Shown: positions 1-5,642, counted from the stretch's first letter. The stretch is DNA of 6,833 nucleotides from Planctomycetota bacterium (GCA_025453315.1 JALOQQ010000056.1:1-6833), one strand, 5' to 3'. Translations and numbers: made by a program. Notes: generated by a model from the sequence alone, not told the origin.

Positions 1-2
1 GC

Positions 3-260
3 GCTCAAGTTCAAATAAAAGGTACTTTAAATGAAGAAATAAAAATTTTTCCTAATCCTTTCTATGACAAATTGCTGATTAAACAAATTACTAACGAAAA
101 GGTAAAAAATGAATCAGTAACTATAACCGATATTAGCGGAAAAATCATATTTTTCATCAAGACCAATCAAAACGTTATTGAACTATCTAATTTAAATTGG
201 CCAAGCGGTGTCTACTTTTTACAACTCCAAAATCAAAGTTACAAATTAATAAAAGAATAA
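3..260 (+). CDS. C-terminal fragment of a secreted protein with a type IX secretion (Por/type A) sorting domain
   Basis: The reading frame is open from the left window edge to a TAA at 258-260, giving the last 85 residues; the start lies outside the window. The fragment shows the full layout of a Por secretion tail (type A T9SS C-terminal domain): IKIFPNPFYDKLLI at residues 13-26 (the 'PNP..d.l.I' motif), VTITDISGKII at about 39-49 (the 'v.i.D..Gk' strand), and a final IELSNLNWPSGVYFL followed by KLIKE at the very end ('L..l.sGvYfl.l....kliKe'). In Bacteroidota this domain directs cargo through the type IX system across the outer membrane, where it is cleaved. The upstream part of the cargo is unseen, so its function is unknown. 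The domain is out of place beside the Patescibacteria-like genes in the rest of the window. It is followed by a terminator 7 bases after the stop. The domain call is strong; that it acts as a T9SS signal in this cell is doubtful. Confidence 0.85.
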   Translation, partial: AQVQIKGTLNEEIKIFPNPFYDKLLIKQITNEKVKNESVTITDISGKIIFFIKTNQNVIELSNLNWPSGVYFLQLQNQSYKLIKE

Positions 261-267
261 AGCAACC

Positions 268-294
268 AAAGCAGAGAAAATCTCTGCTTTTTTT
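268..294 (+). terminator. Intrinsic terminator after the sorting-domain gene
   Basis: A perfect 10-bp stem, AAAGCAGAGA (268-277) pairing with TCTCTGCTTT (281-290), has a 3-base AAA loop and is followed by TTTT, so the T run totals seven with the arm end. It lies just after the stop at 260. The opposite strand has no useful U-tract, so it should act on plus-strand transcripts only. The same two arms recur at 1681-1706. Confidence 0.88.
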
Positions 295-298
295 AAAA

Positions 299-327
299 TT
301 GACAAAGATTAAGGAGAAGACTATATT
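299..327 (+). promoter_or_regulatory. Sigma70-type promoter for the 54-residue membrane protein
   Basis: A perfect -35 TTGACA (299-304) is followed, after an ideal 17-base spacer (305-321), by TATATT (322-327), which matches five of six -10 bases. The predicted transcription start is near 334, giving a leader of about 62 bases before the ATG at 396. The promoter begins directly after the preceding terminator, which fits a new transcription unit. In DNA this AT-rich a -10 match is cheap, but the exact -35 and exact spacing make this the best promoter in the window. Confidence 0.68.
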
Positions 328-395
328 GAAAATAGAAACTCGTACAAAATTCAATGGTCTAAAAAAATTTAATAACAATTAAAAAACCTTGAGCA

Positions 396-560
396 ATGGA
401 TGTAATCAGGAGAATTTTTGAAAAACAAAAATACCAATTTATTTTTAATTGGCATCTTTGGGGTACAAAAAGATTTTTTTCAATGTGGGCAATAACAATC
501 ATGTTATTTGCCGTTTTGGGCTACGGTCTTTTTGCAACTATTGTAATAATTTTTAACTAA
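396..560 (+). CDS. Unrecognised 54-residue single-pass membrane protein
   Basis: An ATG at 396 opens a 54-codon frame ending with TAA at 558-560. The N-terminal half is basic and aromatic (residues 1-28, with RR at 5-6, the motif FNWHLWGTKRFF at 17-28), and residues 29-53 form one hydrophobic membrane segment ending in IIFN. A positive N-terminal half before the helix predicts an N-in topology. I do not recognise a family. Support for a real gene comes from context: a near-consensus promoter at 299-327, a terminator 30 bases after the stop, and the lack of another frame that explains this transcription unit. No Shine-Dalgarno sequence precedes the ATG. An AGGAG at 408-412 before a TTG at 418 would give only a 25-residue peptide in another frame and is less convincing. 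The whole unit could instead be a small RNA of about 290 bases. Confidence 0.55.
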   Translation: MDVIRRIFEKQKYQFIFNWHLWGTKRFFSMWAITIMLFAVLGYGLFATIVIIFN

Positions 561-589
561 CGGTTTTTTAAAAAAACCAAGTAATAATC

Positions 590-621
590 AAGCAGGAATC
601 AAAAATTCCTGCTTATTTTTT
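590..621 (+). terminator. Intrinsic terminator after the 54-residue membrane protein
   Basis: A perfect 10-bp stem, AAGCAGGAAT (590-599) with ATTCCTGCTT (605-614), has a CAAAA loop and is followed by ATTTTTT. It ends the unit that starts at the 299-327 promoter. The outer half of its stem (AAGCAG/CTGCTT) is shared with the terminators at 268 and 1681. A weaker dyad, GGTTTTTT (562-569) with AAAAAACC (571-578), lies between the stop codon and this terminator. Confidence 0.85.
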
Positions 622-624
622 AAA

Positions 625-669
625 AAAACTATTATTTAATTATATTTAATTAGAAAACTATTATTTAAT
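625..669. repeat. Two 16-bp direct repeats, the second continuing into an 18-bp palindrome
   Basis: AAAACTATTATTTAAT occurs at 625-640 and again at 654-669, a period of 29 bases. The second copy is also the left part of the dyad AACTATTATTTAATAGTT (656-673), with arms AACTATTA and TAATAGTT around a central TT. The stretch 622-818 has no convincing gene; it is almost pure A/T, so some repetition is expected by chance. Its position upstream of the 819 gene would suit a regulator-binding region, but nothing shows that directly. Confidence 0.4.
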
Positions 670-771
670 AGTTATTAGCTAAATAAATTCAATAAATACT
701 TATTAAATATATTAAATAATTAATGTTGACTAATTATGAAATATGTGTTAAAAATACAAGATTTTGTTGCT

Positions 772-798
772 TTGACAATTTTAAAAATAATTATAAAT
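772..798 (+). promoter_or_regulatory. Possible promoter for the 233-residue membrane-anchored protein
   Basis: A perfect -35 TTGACA (772-777) is followed by TATAAA (792-797). The spacer is only 14 bases, shorter than the usual 16-18, so either the element is weak or the true -10 is an overlapping A/T hexamer slightly downstream. Transcription would begin close to 805, leaving a leader of about 15 bases before the ATG at 819. A second -35-like TTGACT at 726-731 lacks a good partner. Confidence 0.4.
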
Positions 799-818
799 AA
801 ACTTAAAAATCATAAATC

Positions 819-1520
819 ATGGAAGAAAAACAGAAAACCAGAATTAATTTCGAAACAAAAAGAAAAATTATTTATCTTTTTATCGGAATCGCTATAGTTT
901 TTATAGTATTAATAAATACATTTCGCGAAGCCCCCAAACAACACATTTGCGTCTCTCCGGAATTTGAAAAAATTTTTAAAGAATTAATAACAGCCGAGCA
1001 AAATCTTTCTGGTTCCAATGGTGATTATAATTTGGAATATAAAAAAATAACCCAATTGGATAATAAGAGAATTGAATTAGCGCGGAAAGCCAAAACAACT
1101 TTAGAAATATTAATAGCTACACTATTACCATCTCATAGTAATAGAGAGTCTGATTCAATTCTTAATCTTAAAATTTTTCCCAAGGGCGCAGAATTAATAA
1201 AACAAATTGAAATAAATAGCGTCGTAGAGATAGAATCACATAGCTCGCTAATAAAATTAAATTTTTATATCAGTGATGTCATGATTAATAGCTATTCTTT
1301 TGAAGACTTATGCATACTTTTTATGGAGATGGACAACTTTAGCTCCATAATAAATGATGGCGAAGAATTAACTACCAAAGAAACTAAAATTGTTATTAAA
1401 AAATGCGCTCAAAGATTATTAAGTTTAGCTAAAAAAAGTAATTGCCAATATCAAAAACAATTATTAGATGAGTTAGATATTTCTGAAAAAAATATTAAAC
1501 AAACCATTAAATCTTTATAA
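819..1520 (+). CDS. Unrecognised 233-residue membrane-anchored protein
   Basis: The ATG at 819 gives a basic N-terminus (residues 1-16), a single membrane helix at about 17-34 (IIYLFIGIAIVFIVLI), then about 195 mostly polar residues. No signal-peptidase or lipobox site is evident, since the first cysteine (C44) lies too far from the helix, so this should be an N-in/C-out anchored protein. The external part looks largely helical, with charged heptad-like stretches near 47-75 and 190-233, separated by a more beta-like section (about 115-160) and an LCILFMEMD segment near 165-173. Cysteines are at 44 and several later positions. I do not recognise a family. No Shine-Dalgarno sequence is present. 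A second small gene starts 2 bases after the stop, so the pair is probably co-transcribed and translationally coupled. That the frame is a real gene is well supported by its length and composition; its function is unknown. Confidence 0.75.
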   Translation: MEEKQKTRINFETKRKIIYLFIGIAIVFIVLINTFREAPKQHICVSPEFEKIFKELITAEQNLSGSNGDYNLEYKKITQLDNKRIELARKAKTTLEILIATLLPSHSNRESDSILNLKIFPKGAELIKQIEINSVVEIESHSSLIKLNFYISDVMINSYSFEDLCILFMEMDNFSSIINDGEELTTKETKIVIKKCAQRLLSLAKKSNCQYQKQLLDELDISEKNIKQTIKSL

Positions 1521-1522
1521 AA

Positions 1523-1660
1523 ATGCAAAATAGAAGTATATCGCGTCGCCAAACAACTTGGCACAATTTTCCATTATGGTCTTGGCGCTACAGAATGCTA
1601 TTTAGTCTAATTTGTTTATTAGCCATAATAAAAGAATATTTGAATGGCTTAAGATCGTAA
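1523..1660 (+). CDS. Unrecognised 45-residue Trp/Arg-rich membrane peptide, second gene of a bicistron
   Basis: ATG at 1523 follows the previous stop by 2 bases and the frame ends with TAA at 1658-1660, 20 bases before a terminator. The product has a basic N-terminus (RSISRRQ at residues 4-10), a Trp-rich section (TWHNFPLWSWRYR, 12-24, with three Trp), a short hydrophobic stretch (MLFSLICLLAII, 25-36) and a polar tail. The hydrophobic run is about 12 residues, short for a full membrane span, so it may be a membrane-surface or re-entrant peptide. Tight coupling to the 233-residue protein suggests a partner. No family is recognised. The WH...LW pattern before the hydrophobic part resembles WHLW in the 54-residue protein at 396-560. 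There is no independent Shine-Dalgarno sequence, as expected with coupling. Confidence 0.5.
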   Translation: MQNRSISRRQTTWHNFPLWSWRYRMLFSLICLLAIIKEYLNGLRS

Positions 1661-1680
1661 ACAAAAAAAATAAAAACAGA

Positions 1681-1712
1681 AAAGCAGAGACAAAAATCTC
1701 TGCTTTCTTTTT
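1681..1712. terminator. Bidirectional intrinsic terminator between convergent units
   Basis: AAAGCAGAGA (1681-1690) pairs perfectly with TCTCTGCTTT (1697-1706) around a CAAAAA loop. On the plus strand it is followed by CTTTTT; on the minus strand the A-rich run at about 1662-1680 supplies a U-tract. It therefore closes both the plus-strand bicistron (stop at 1660) and the minus-strand operon ending at 1754. Its arms are identical to those of the terminator at 268-290, with a different loop. Confidence 0.85.
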
Positions 1713-1753
1713 ATATAAATTTATATATTACAAATAAATAACCCTCTTTAAAA

Positions 1754-2854
1754 TTAAAAATCAACTTTGGTTTTTTCGCCCACTATTTCAATCCAAGTTG
1801 TACCGGCATTAAATTTAACCTCATCGCCGTTATTATAGTAATAACGAGTACGACTACTACTATCAACTTTTTTCCAAGTTCCTAATTGACAAGCGCCATC
1901 CAAACAAATAACCGCCTTATTTTCGCCGATCACTTCCAATTTTAATCTCAACTTATCATCCAACACTTCTTTTTTTGTGGTTTGAATAATAATATTTTTA
2001 GCTCTAATATCTAGGCCTTCAGCCGTTTGATATTTTTCACCTCCTAAATAACGAACATATTCATTAGTAGAGCTATTATATTGCCATTTAACAGCATAAG
2101 TGGCTGGCTGAAAATTAATTTCAATATCTTTAACTAATTCTTTTTTAGTTGAAGCCTCTTCTTTAAATTGCCAAGGTAAAAATTTACCTGAATCTATTTT
2201 TTTATCAACCAAATAATCGCGCAAATTATTAGTTGAACTCAAAATATTATGAGGAGCATCTCTTCCCTCTTCTCGCCAAAACAAATCGCCATGATAAAAC
2301 TCATTTAAATCTAAAACATTATCAGCAACAATTTTAGCTAAAGCGTCTGGACTGCCGCCGCAATGAATATAAGCTGATGATAATTCTTCTACCCAATCAA
2401 TAAAATAAGGACGTGCACTACGAATTGGACCAATTTTTTCTACTTTATCACTACTAGCAAAAACGGCTAAATAACGAGTAACACCACCCTCAGCCTCGGC
2501 TTCATAAACCAAATTAGCTTGTGCTAAGCCAAAAGCTGGACGAGCTTCCAAAAGATTGTCGATCATAACTGCTAAAGGAAAAACATTTTCCTTGCCCTTT
2601 TCAACAAACACCCCATCAATATAGCGCCTAACGCAATTAGTGCAATTAGCGGGTGGCGTTTCTTCGTCTTCTGTAACTACTTTTTTATTTAATACTTTTT
2701 CTAGGGTAAGATCGCTAATTTTTTTAAAATAATTAGCCTGAAAACTATACCAAATTACTGCTAATAAGGTAAAAAGAAACAAAAAGACAGAGATAAGGAA
2801 GGCCCTTCTCCATCTTTTTATACTATCCTCTAATTGTTTATTATTATTCTCCAT
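1754..2854 (-). CDS. DUF3048 (YerB-like) membrane-anchored envelope protein
   Basis: The 366-residue product has a basic N-terminus, one membrane helix at about 18-36 (AFLISVFLFLFTLLAVIW) and a large external part. Residues about 92-235 match the DUF3048 N-terminal domain: FPLAVMIDN (92-100), ARPAFGLAQANLVYEAEAEGG (104-124), VTRYLAVF and IGPIRSARPYFIDW (141-154), with PHNI at 201-204. Residues about 252-362 match the C-terminal domain, ending in GTWKK (325-329) and GTTWIEIV (351-358). B. subtilis YerB is a lipoprotein; here a helix replaces the lipobox. The molecular function of the family is not established to my knowledge. A CTNC pair (C71, C74) lies just before the first domain. The frame extends upstream through the end of rplY, but ATG at 2854 is the only sensible start: it is the first one after the rplY stop (25-base gap) and is preceded by AAGGAGG. 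That Shine-Dalgarno touches the ATG with no spacer, which is odd. It is the last gene of the operon. Confidence 0.88.
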   Translation of the reverse strand: MENNNKQLEDSIKRWRRAFLISVFLFLFTLLAVIWYSFQANYFKKISDLTLEKVLNKKVVTEDEETPPANCTNCVRRYIDGVFVEKGKENVFPLAVMIDNLLEARPAFGLAQANLVYEAEAEGGVTRYLAVFASSDKVEKIGPIRSARPYFIDWVEELSSAYIHCGGSPDALAKIVADNVLDLNEFYHGDLFWREEGRDAPHNILSSTNNLRDYLVDKKIDSGKFLPWQFKEEASTKKELVKDIEINFQPATYAVKWQYNSSTNEYVRYLGGEKYQTAEGLDIRAKNIIIQTTKKEVLDDKLRLKLEVIGENKAVICLDGACQLGTWKKVDSSSRTRYYYNNGDEVKFNAGTTWIEIVGEKTKVDF

Positions 2855-2879
2855 CCTCCTTGAGATTAATGAATAATTT

Positions 2880-3533
2880 TTATTTTTTTTCTTCAGACTT
2901 CTTTTCTCCGGCTTTAGCAGCATCAACACCTTTAGCGGCGTCTGCGGCTGGAGCAGTGGCTTCAGCAACTGGAGCAGGTTCTTCTTCTTGAACTTTAGGC
3001 TCCATCACTGAAACAACCATATCGTTGGTTTCGTGAACCAGTTTTAAACCGGTTGGCAAACTTAAATCGTGAAGAGAAATATGATCGCCAAATTCTTTAA
3101 GAATTGAAATATCAATATCAATGTGGTTCACCAAGTCACTTGGCAAACATTTTACTTCGATATGATCATAGTTCTTAATCAACATACCGCCTAATTCCTT
3201 AACGGCCTTAGATTCACCAATGAAATTAAGATGAATTTCGGTAGTTATTTCCTTATGCATGTCAACCTGATAAAAATCAATGTGACTTAAAGTGTCTTTG
3301 GTTATATGTTTTTGAACGTCTTTAATCAAAACCTTAACCGGAGGATTATTATCAACGGCTAAGTCAATTAAAGTTGATTCTCCGGCTTCGGCGAATACTT
3401 TTTCAACCTCAGTACGATTAATCTGCAAAATCAAGTTTTGCTTAACGTTTGGACCATATAGAACAGCTGGGATAATAAAACCCTCTGTCTTTTTCCCTTC
3501 TTCTCTGCTTTTAGCTTGTAGTGTTAGTTTCAT
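2880..3533 (-). CDS. rplY: 50S ribosomal protein L25, CTC/TL5 long form
   Basis: This 217-residue protein binds 5S rRNA in the large ribosomal subunit. Residues 1-90 are the L25 5S-binding domain: MKLTLQAKSREEG at the start, PAVLYGP (22-28), then STLIDL (53-58), VKVLIKDVQKH (66-76) and LSHIDFYQVD (82-91). Residues about 95-178 are the beta-rich CTC/TL5 C-terminal domain: HLNFIGESKAV (101-111), GGMLIKNYDHIEVKCLP (115-131), HIDIDIS (137-143). The last 35 residues are a low-complexity tail of Glu, Pro, Ala and Lys, probably disordered. Length is typical of the CTC type, longer than the roughly 95-residue E. coli L25. The gene starts 16 bases after the rodA stop, with no clear Shine-Dalgarno sequence (AAGAAACGACTGTT before ATG). 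A weak internal promoter in the end of rodA could give it separate expression. Confidence 0.96.
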   Translation of the reverse strand: MKLTLQAKSREEGKKTEGFIIPAVLYGPNVKQNLILQINRTEVEKVFAEAGESTLIDLAVDNNPPVKVLIKDVQKHITKDTLSHIDFYQVDMHKEITTEIHLNFIGESKAVKELGGMLIKNYDHIEVKCLPSDLVNHIDIDISILKEFGDHISLHDLSLPTGLKLVHETNDMVVSVMEPKVQEEEPAPVAEATAPAADAAKGVDAAKAGEKKSEEKK

Positions 3534-3549
3534 AACAGTCGTTTCTTAT

Positions 3550-4650
3550 TTAATAATTAACTTTTGATTTTATAATAATATTTTCTATAATACCAACCAA
3601 AATATAACTGGCCAACATTGAACTTCCTCCGTAACTAACAAAAGGCAAGGATAAACCGACAACCGGCACCAAGCCTATGTTCATACCAATATTAATAAAC
3701 ATTTGAATAAAAATCAAGCCCATTGTCCCCAAAATAATAAAAATACCGAAATCATTACTCGCTTTCTTAAGAGCCGCTAAAGCTCGCCAAAAAAAGACAG
3801 CAAAACAAGCTAAAACTAAAAAGATGCCAAAAAAACCTAATTCTTCAGAAATAACAGCAAAAAGAAAATCATTTTGAGCTTCCGGTAAGAACTTAAGCTG
3901 AGATTGAGAACCAAAACCAATACCACGACCAATAATACCACCCGAACCAACCGCGATCATAGCTTGTGAAACATTGTAACTCTCCTCAGTTTTAGTTTTA
4001 ATATTAATAAAAGTTAAAATACGATCTTTTTGATAATCTTTAAAGAAAAAGAACCAGGAAACAATAAAAAGAACTACTGCCAACCCAGCAATAACCAAAA
4101 AGTATTTACGCTGAAATCCAGCCAGTAAAATCATAAATAGCCAAATAAAAGCCAAAATAGCCGCCGAACCAAAATCAGGTTGCAATAATACTAAAGCAAT
4201 TAAAATAAAACTAGTAATACCGGAAAGTATTAAATGTTGCCAGGGCCGAACACGAGTAGCTAAACTAGAAAAAAAATGAGAGAGAAAGATAATTAAAATA
4301 ATTTTAACAAACTCCACTGGCTGAATACCCAGACCACCAATATAAAACCATCCCTTAGTACCATTAACTGTTTGACCAAATAATAAAACCAAAACTAAAA
4401 TAAAAACTGCAAAAAAGTATAAATAACGCCCCAACCCTTTTAAAGAATAGAAATCAATAACAGCAAAAACAAAAAGTAAAACAATACCAACAACAATAAA
4501 AAGAATTTGTTTTTTAAAATTAAAAAAATCAGCCGCTCCCCTGCCTAGAGCAACACTATAAATCTCTATCAATCCAAATAAAGAGAGTAAAATAATGGGC
4601 GCACTAAGAGCCCAATCGAAATTCTTTAAATATAAAAAAAGACGTTTCAT
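3550..4650 (-). CDS. rodA: RodA, SEDS-family peptidoglycan glycosyltransferase
   Basis: This 366-residue polytopic protein polymerises lipid II glycan strands at the cytoplasmic membrane during cell elongation, normally with a class B penicillin-binding protein. About ten hydrophobic segments can be seen. SEDS landmarks are intact: GTKGWFYIGGLGIQPVEFVKI (97-117), LQPDFGSA (156-163), ESYNVSQAMIAVGSGGIIGRG (223-243), the active-site loop FGSQSQLKFLPEAQNDFLFAV (246-266) and GLVPVVGLSLPFVSYGGSS (326-344). D261 in NDF aligns with the essential aspartate of E. coli RodA (D262) and FtsW. The QSQLKFLPE signature and the close match in length to E. coli RodA favour RodA over FtsW, although one SEDS protein could serve both roles in a reduced genome. 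The ATG overlaps the upstream stop as ATGA, so translation is coupled; no Shine-Dalgarno sequence is seen. No partner penicillin-binding protein lies in the window. Confidence 0.95.
   Translation of the reverse strand: MKRLFLYLKNFDWALSAPIILLSLFGLIEIYSVALGRGAADFFNFKKQILFIVVGIVLLFVFAVIDFYSLKGLGRYLYFFAVFILVLVLLFGQTVNGTKGWFYIGGLGIQPVEFVKIILIIFLSHFFSSLATRVRPWQHLILSGITSFILIALVLLQPDFGSAAILAFIWLFMILLAGFQRKYFLVIAGLAVVLFIVSWFFFFKDYQKDRILTFINIKTKTEESYNVSQAMIAVGSGGIIGRGIGFGSQSQLKFLPEAQNDFLFAVISEELGFFGIFLVLACFAVFFWRALAALKKASNDFGIFIILGTMGLIFIQMFINIGMNIGLVPVVGLSLPFVSYGGSSMLASYILVGIIENIIIKSKVNY
3572..3600 (-). promoter_or_regulatory. Possible internal promoter for rplY within the end of rodA
   Basis: On the minus strand TTGGTT (3600-3595) is followed after 17 bases by TATTAT (3577-3572), five of six matches to the -10 consensus but only three of six at -35. 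Transcription would begin near 3565, about 32 bases before the rplY start. The DNA also encodes the Ile-rich end of RodA, so the match may simply reflect AT-rich codons. Confidence 0.22.
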
Positions 4651-5609
4651 GGTTGATAATCTGTATAATCGGTTTGATTGGTGTTATTTTTTTCCATCTT
4701 CTGGCCAACGTTATCAATTTTCATATAAACGCCATCACTAGTAATATCTAAATTAGGGAAAATTTTAACATCAGAAACCGAACCAGTTAAATTGGGCCAT
4801 ACTATTTGTACATTTCTCTTTTCACCAGAAATAAATTCCTCTAAAACATAATGATTAATACCCGCCACCTGGGCACCGCTATATAAAACAATAGTTAAAG
4901 GAACTTCCCAATAACTAAAAGCTGTGTTATTTACTACTGAAAATTCCAAAAGATTTAAATTAATCTTATCGGATAAACCAGTAGAGTCTCCGGTACTGAA
5001 CTTAACATTATCAAATTTGAAATTAGTATGTTCTAATAAAGTAGCTGGCCAATTAGGATACTTATGTAAATCTACTCTATTCCAGGAAGTGGTTTTAATC
5101 TTAAAACTCAAAGAACCTATCTTCTCTACTTCTTTAGCTAAAGTTAAAATATATTTTTTCTCTGTTGGAAACGCGAAAGCTGAATCACAACCAATTTCTT
5201 TTTCTCCTTCCATAAAACAATAACTGAAATAAGAAAAATACTTATCGTTAGGATTTTCCACTTCTACATAAGAATCGGTTTTTTTATTAACCGTAAAAGT
5301 TTTAAGAGCTGAAACGATTAAGGGTTGAGCAACGTTTTTGCTAGCCGTAATATTGATAGCCGATAGATCTTGAGCAGATAATTTTTCTTGACGACGTTCA
5401 TGTAAAAAATACTTAGCATAATAATAAGTAGGGTAAGCTAAAAAACCAAAAGCAACAATAGCTAAAACAATAACTACTACTCTTAAAAACATTCGTTTAT
5501 GAGAAATAACCCATAAACCAAATTCTAATTTTTTTGTACTAATTCCGCCCAAATCCTGATATTTATCTAAATCAAGATTATTACTGTTTAAATTTTTATC
5601 ATTTTCCAT
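4647..5609 (-). CDS. Unrecognised membrane-anchored protein with two Ig-like beta modules, coupled to rodA
   Basis: The 320-residue product has a polar, Asn/Asp-rich cytoplasmic N-terminus (1-38), a membrane helix at about 41-60 (FLRVVVIVLAIVAFGFLAYP) and an external region. Residues about 94-180 and 215-295 look like two tandem beta-sandwich modules of FxLYD/Ig-like character. The first contains QPLIVSALKTF (95-105), then VEVENPNDKYFSYFSYCF (115-132). The second contains LLEFSVVNNTAFSYWEVPLTIVLYS (220-244), a glycine turn, and SGEKRNVQIVWPN (261-273). C131 and C141 could form a disulfide in the first module. The C-terminal 20 residues are polar and Asn/Thr-rich. I recall similar proteins as hypotheticals in Patescibacteria but cannot name a family. 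It is the first gene of the operon and shares ATGA with rodA, so a role near the elongation machinery is a reasonable inference, not shown. TGA is its stop, so UGA is not recoded here. Confidence 0.8.
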   Translation of the reverse strand: MENDKNLNSNNLDLDKYQDLGGISTKKLEFGLWVISHKRMFLRVVVIVLAIVAFGFLAYPTYYYAKYFLHERRQEKLSAQDLSAINITASKNVAQPLIVSALKTFTVNKKTDSYVEVENPNDKYFSYFSYCFMEGEKEIGCDSAFAFPTEKKYILTLAKEVEKIGSLSFKIKTTSWNRVDLHKYPNWPATLLEHTNFKFDNVKFSTGDSTGLSDKINLNLLEFSVVNNTAFSYWEVPLTIVLYSGAQVAGINHYVLEEFISGEKRNVQIVWPNLTGSVSDVKIFPNLDITSDGVYMKIDNVGQKMEKNNTNQTDYTDYQP

Positions 5610-5642
5610 AGTGTGGTAAAATAAATAAGGAGACTTATTCTT

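Noticed and set aside
197..382. 61-codon plus-strand frame overlapping the sorting-domain gene
   Set aside because: It runs through the end of that gene, the terminator hairpin and the promoter at 299-327, and its product is a low-complexity Lys-rich string. It is a shadow of A/T-rich DNA.
326..382. AAGGAG at 311-316 followed by a TTG start for an 18-residue peptide
   Set aside because: The Shine-Dalgarno lies inside the spacer of the likely promoter, upstream of the predicted transcription start, so it would not be in the mRNA.
408..495. AGGAG at 408-412 with TTG 418 opening a 25-residue frame
   Set aside because: The product has no clear character and overlaps the more convincing 54-residue membrane protein in another frame.
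1712..1727. Perfect 16-bp palindrome TATATAAATTTATATA
   Set aside because: It contains only A and T, sits just after a terminator U-tract, and such palindromes are common by chance in this composition.
2855..2968. Upstream extension of the DUF3048 reading frame by 38 codons
   Set aside because: It overlaps the end of rplY, encodes a Lys/Leu/Pro shadow of the Ala/Lys-rich tail, and the ATG at 2854 has AAGGAGG directly before it and fits the expected N-terminus with a membrane helix.
4924..5223. 99-codon plus-strand frame inside the 320-residue minus-strand gene
   Set aside because: It lies wholly antisense to a gene with clear membrane and beta-module structure, and its product shows no domain of its own.
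5624..5639. Small hairpin AATAAG-GAGA-CTTATT in the divergent promoter region, with an AAGGAG on the plus strand
   Set aside because: The stem is only 6 bp and A/T-rich, and no start codon follows the AAGGAG at a suitable distance. It is noted within the promoter entry but not supported as a separate element.
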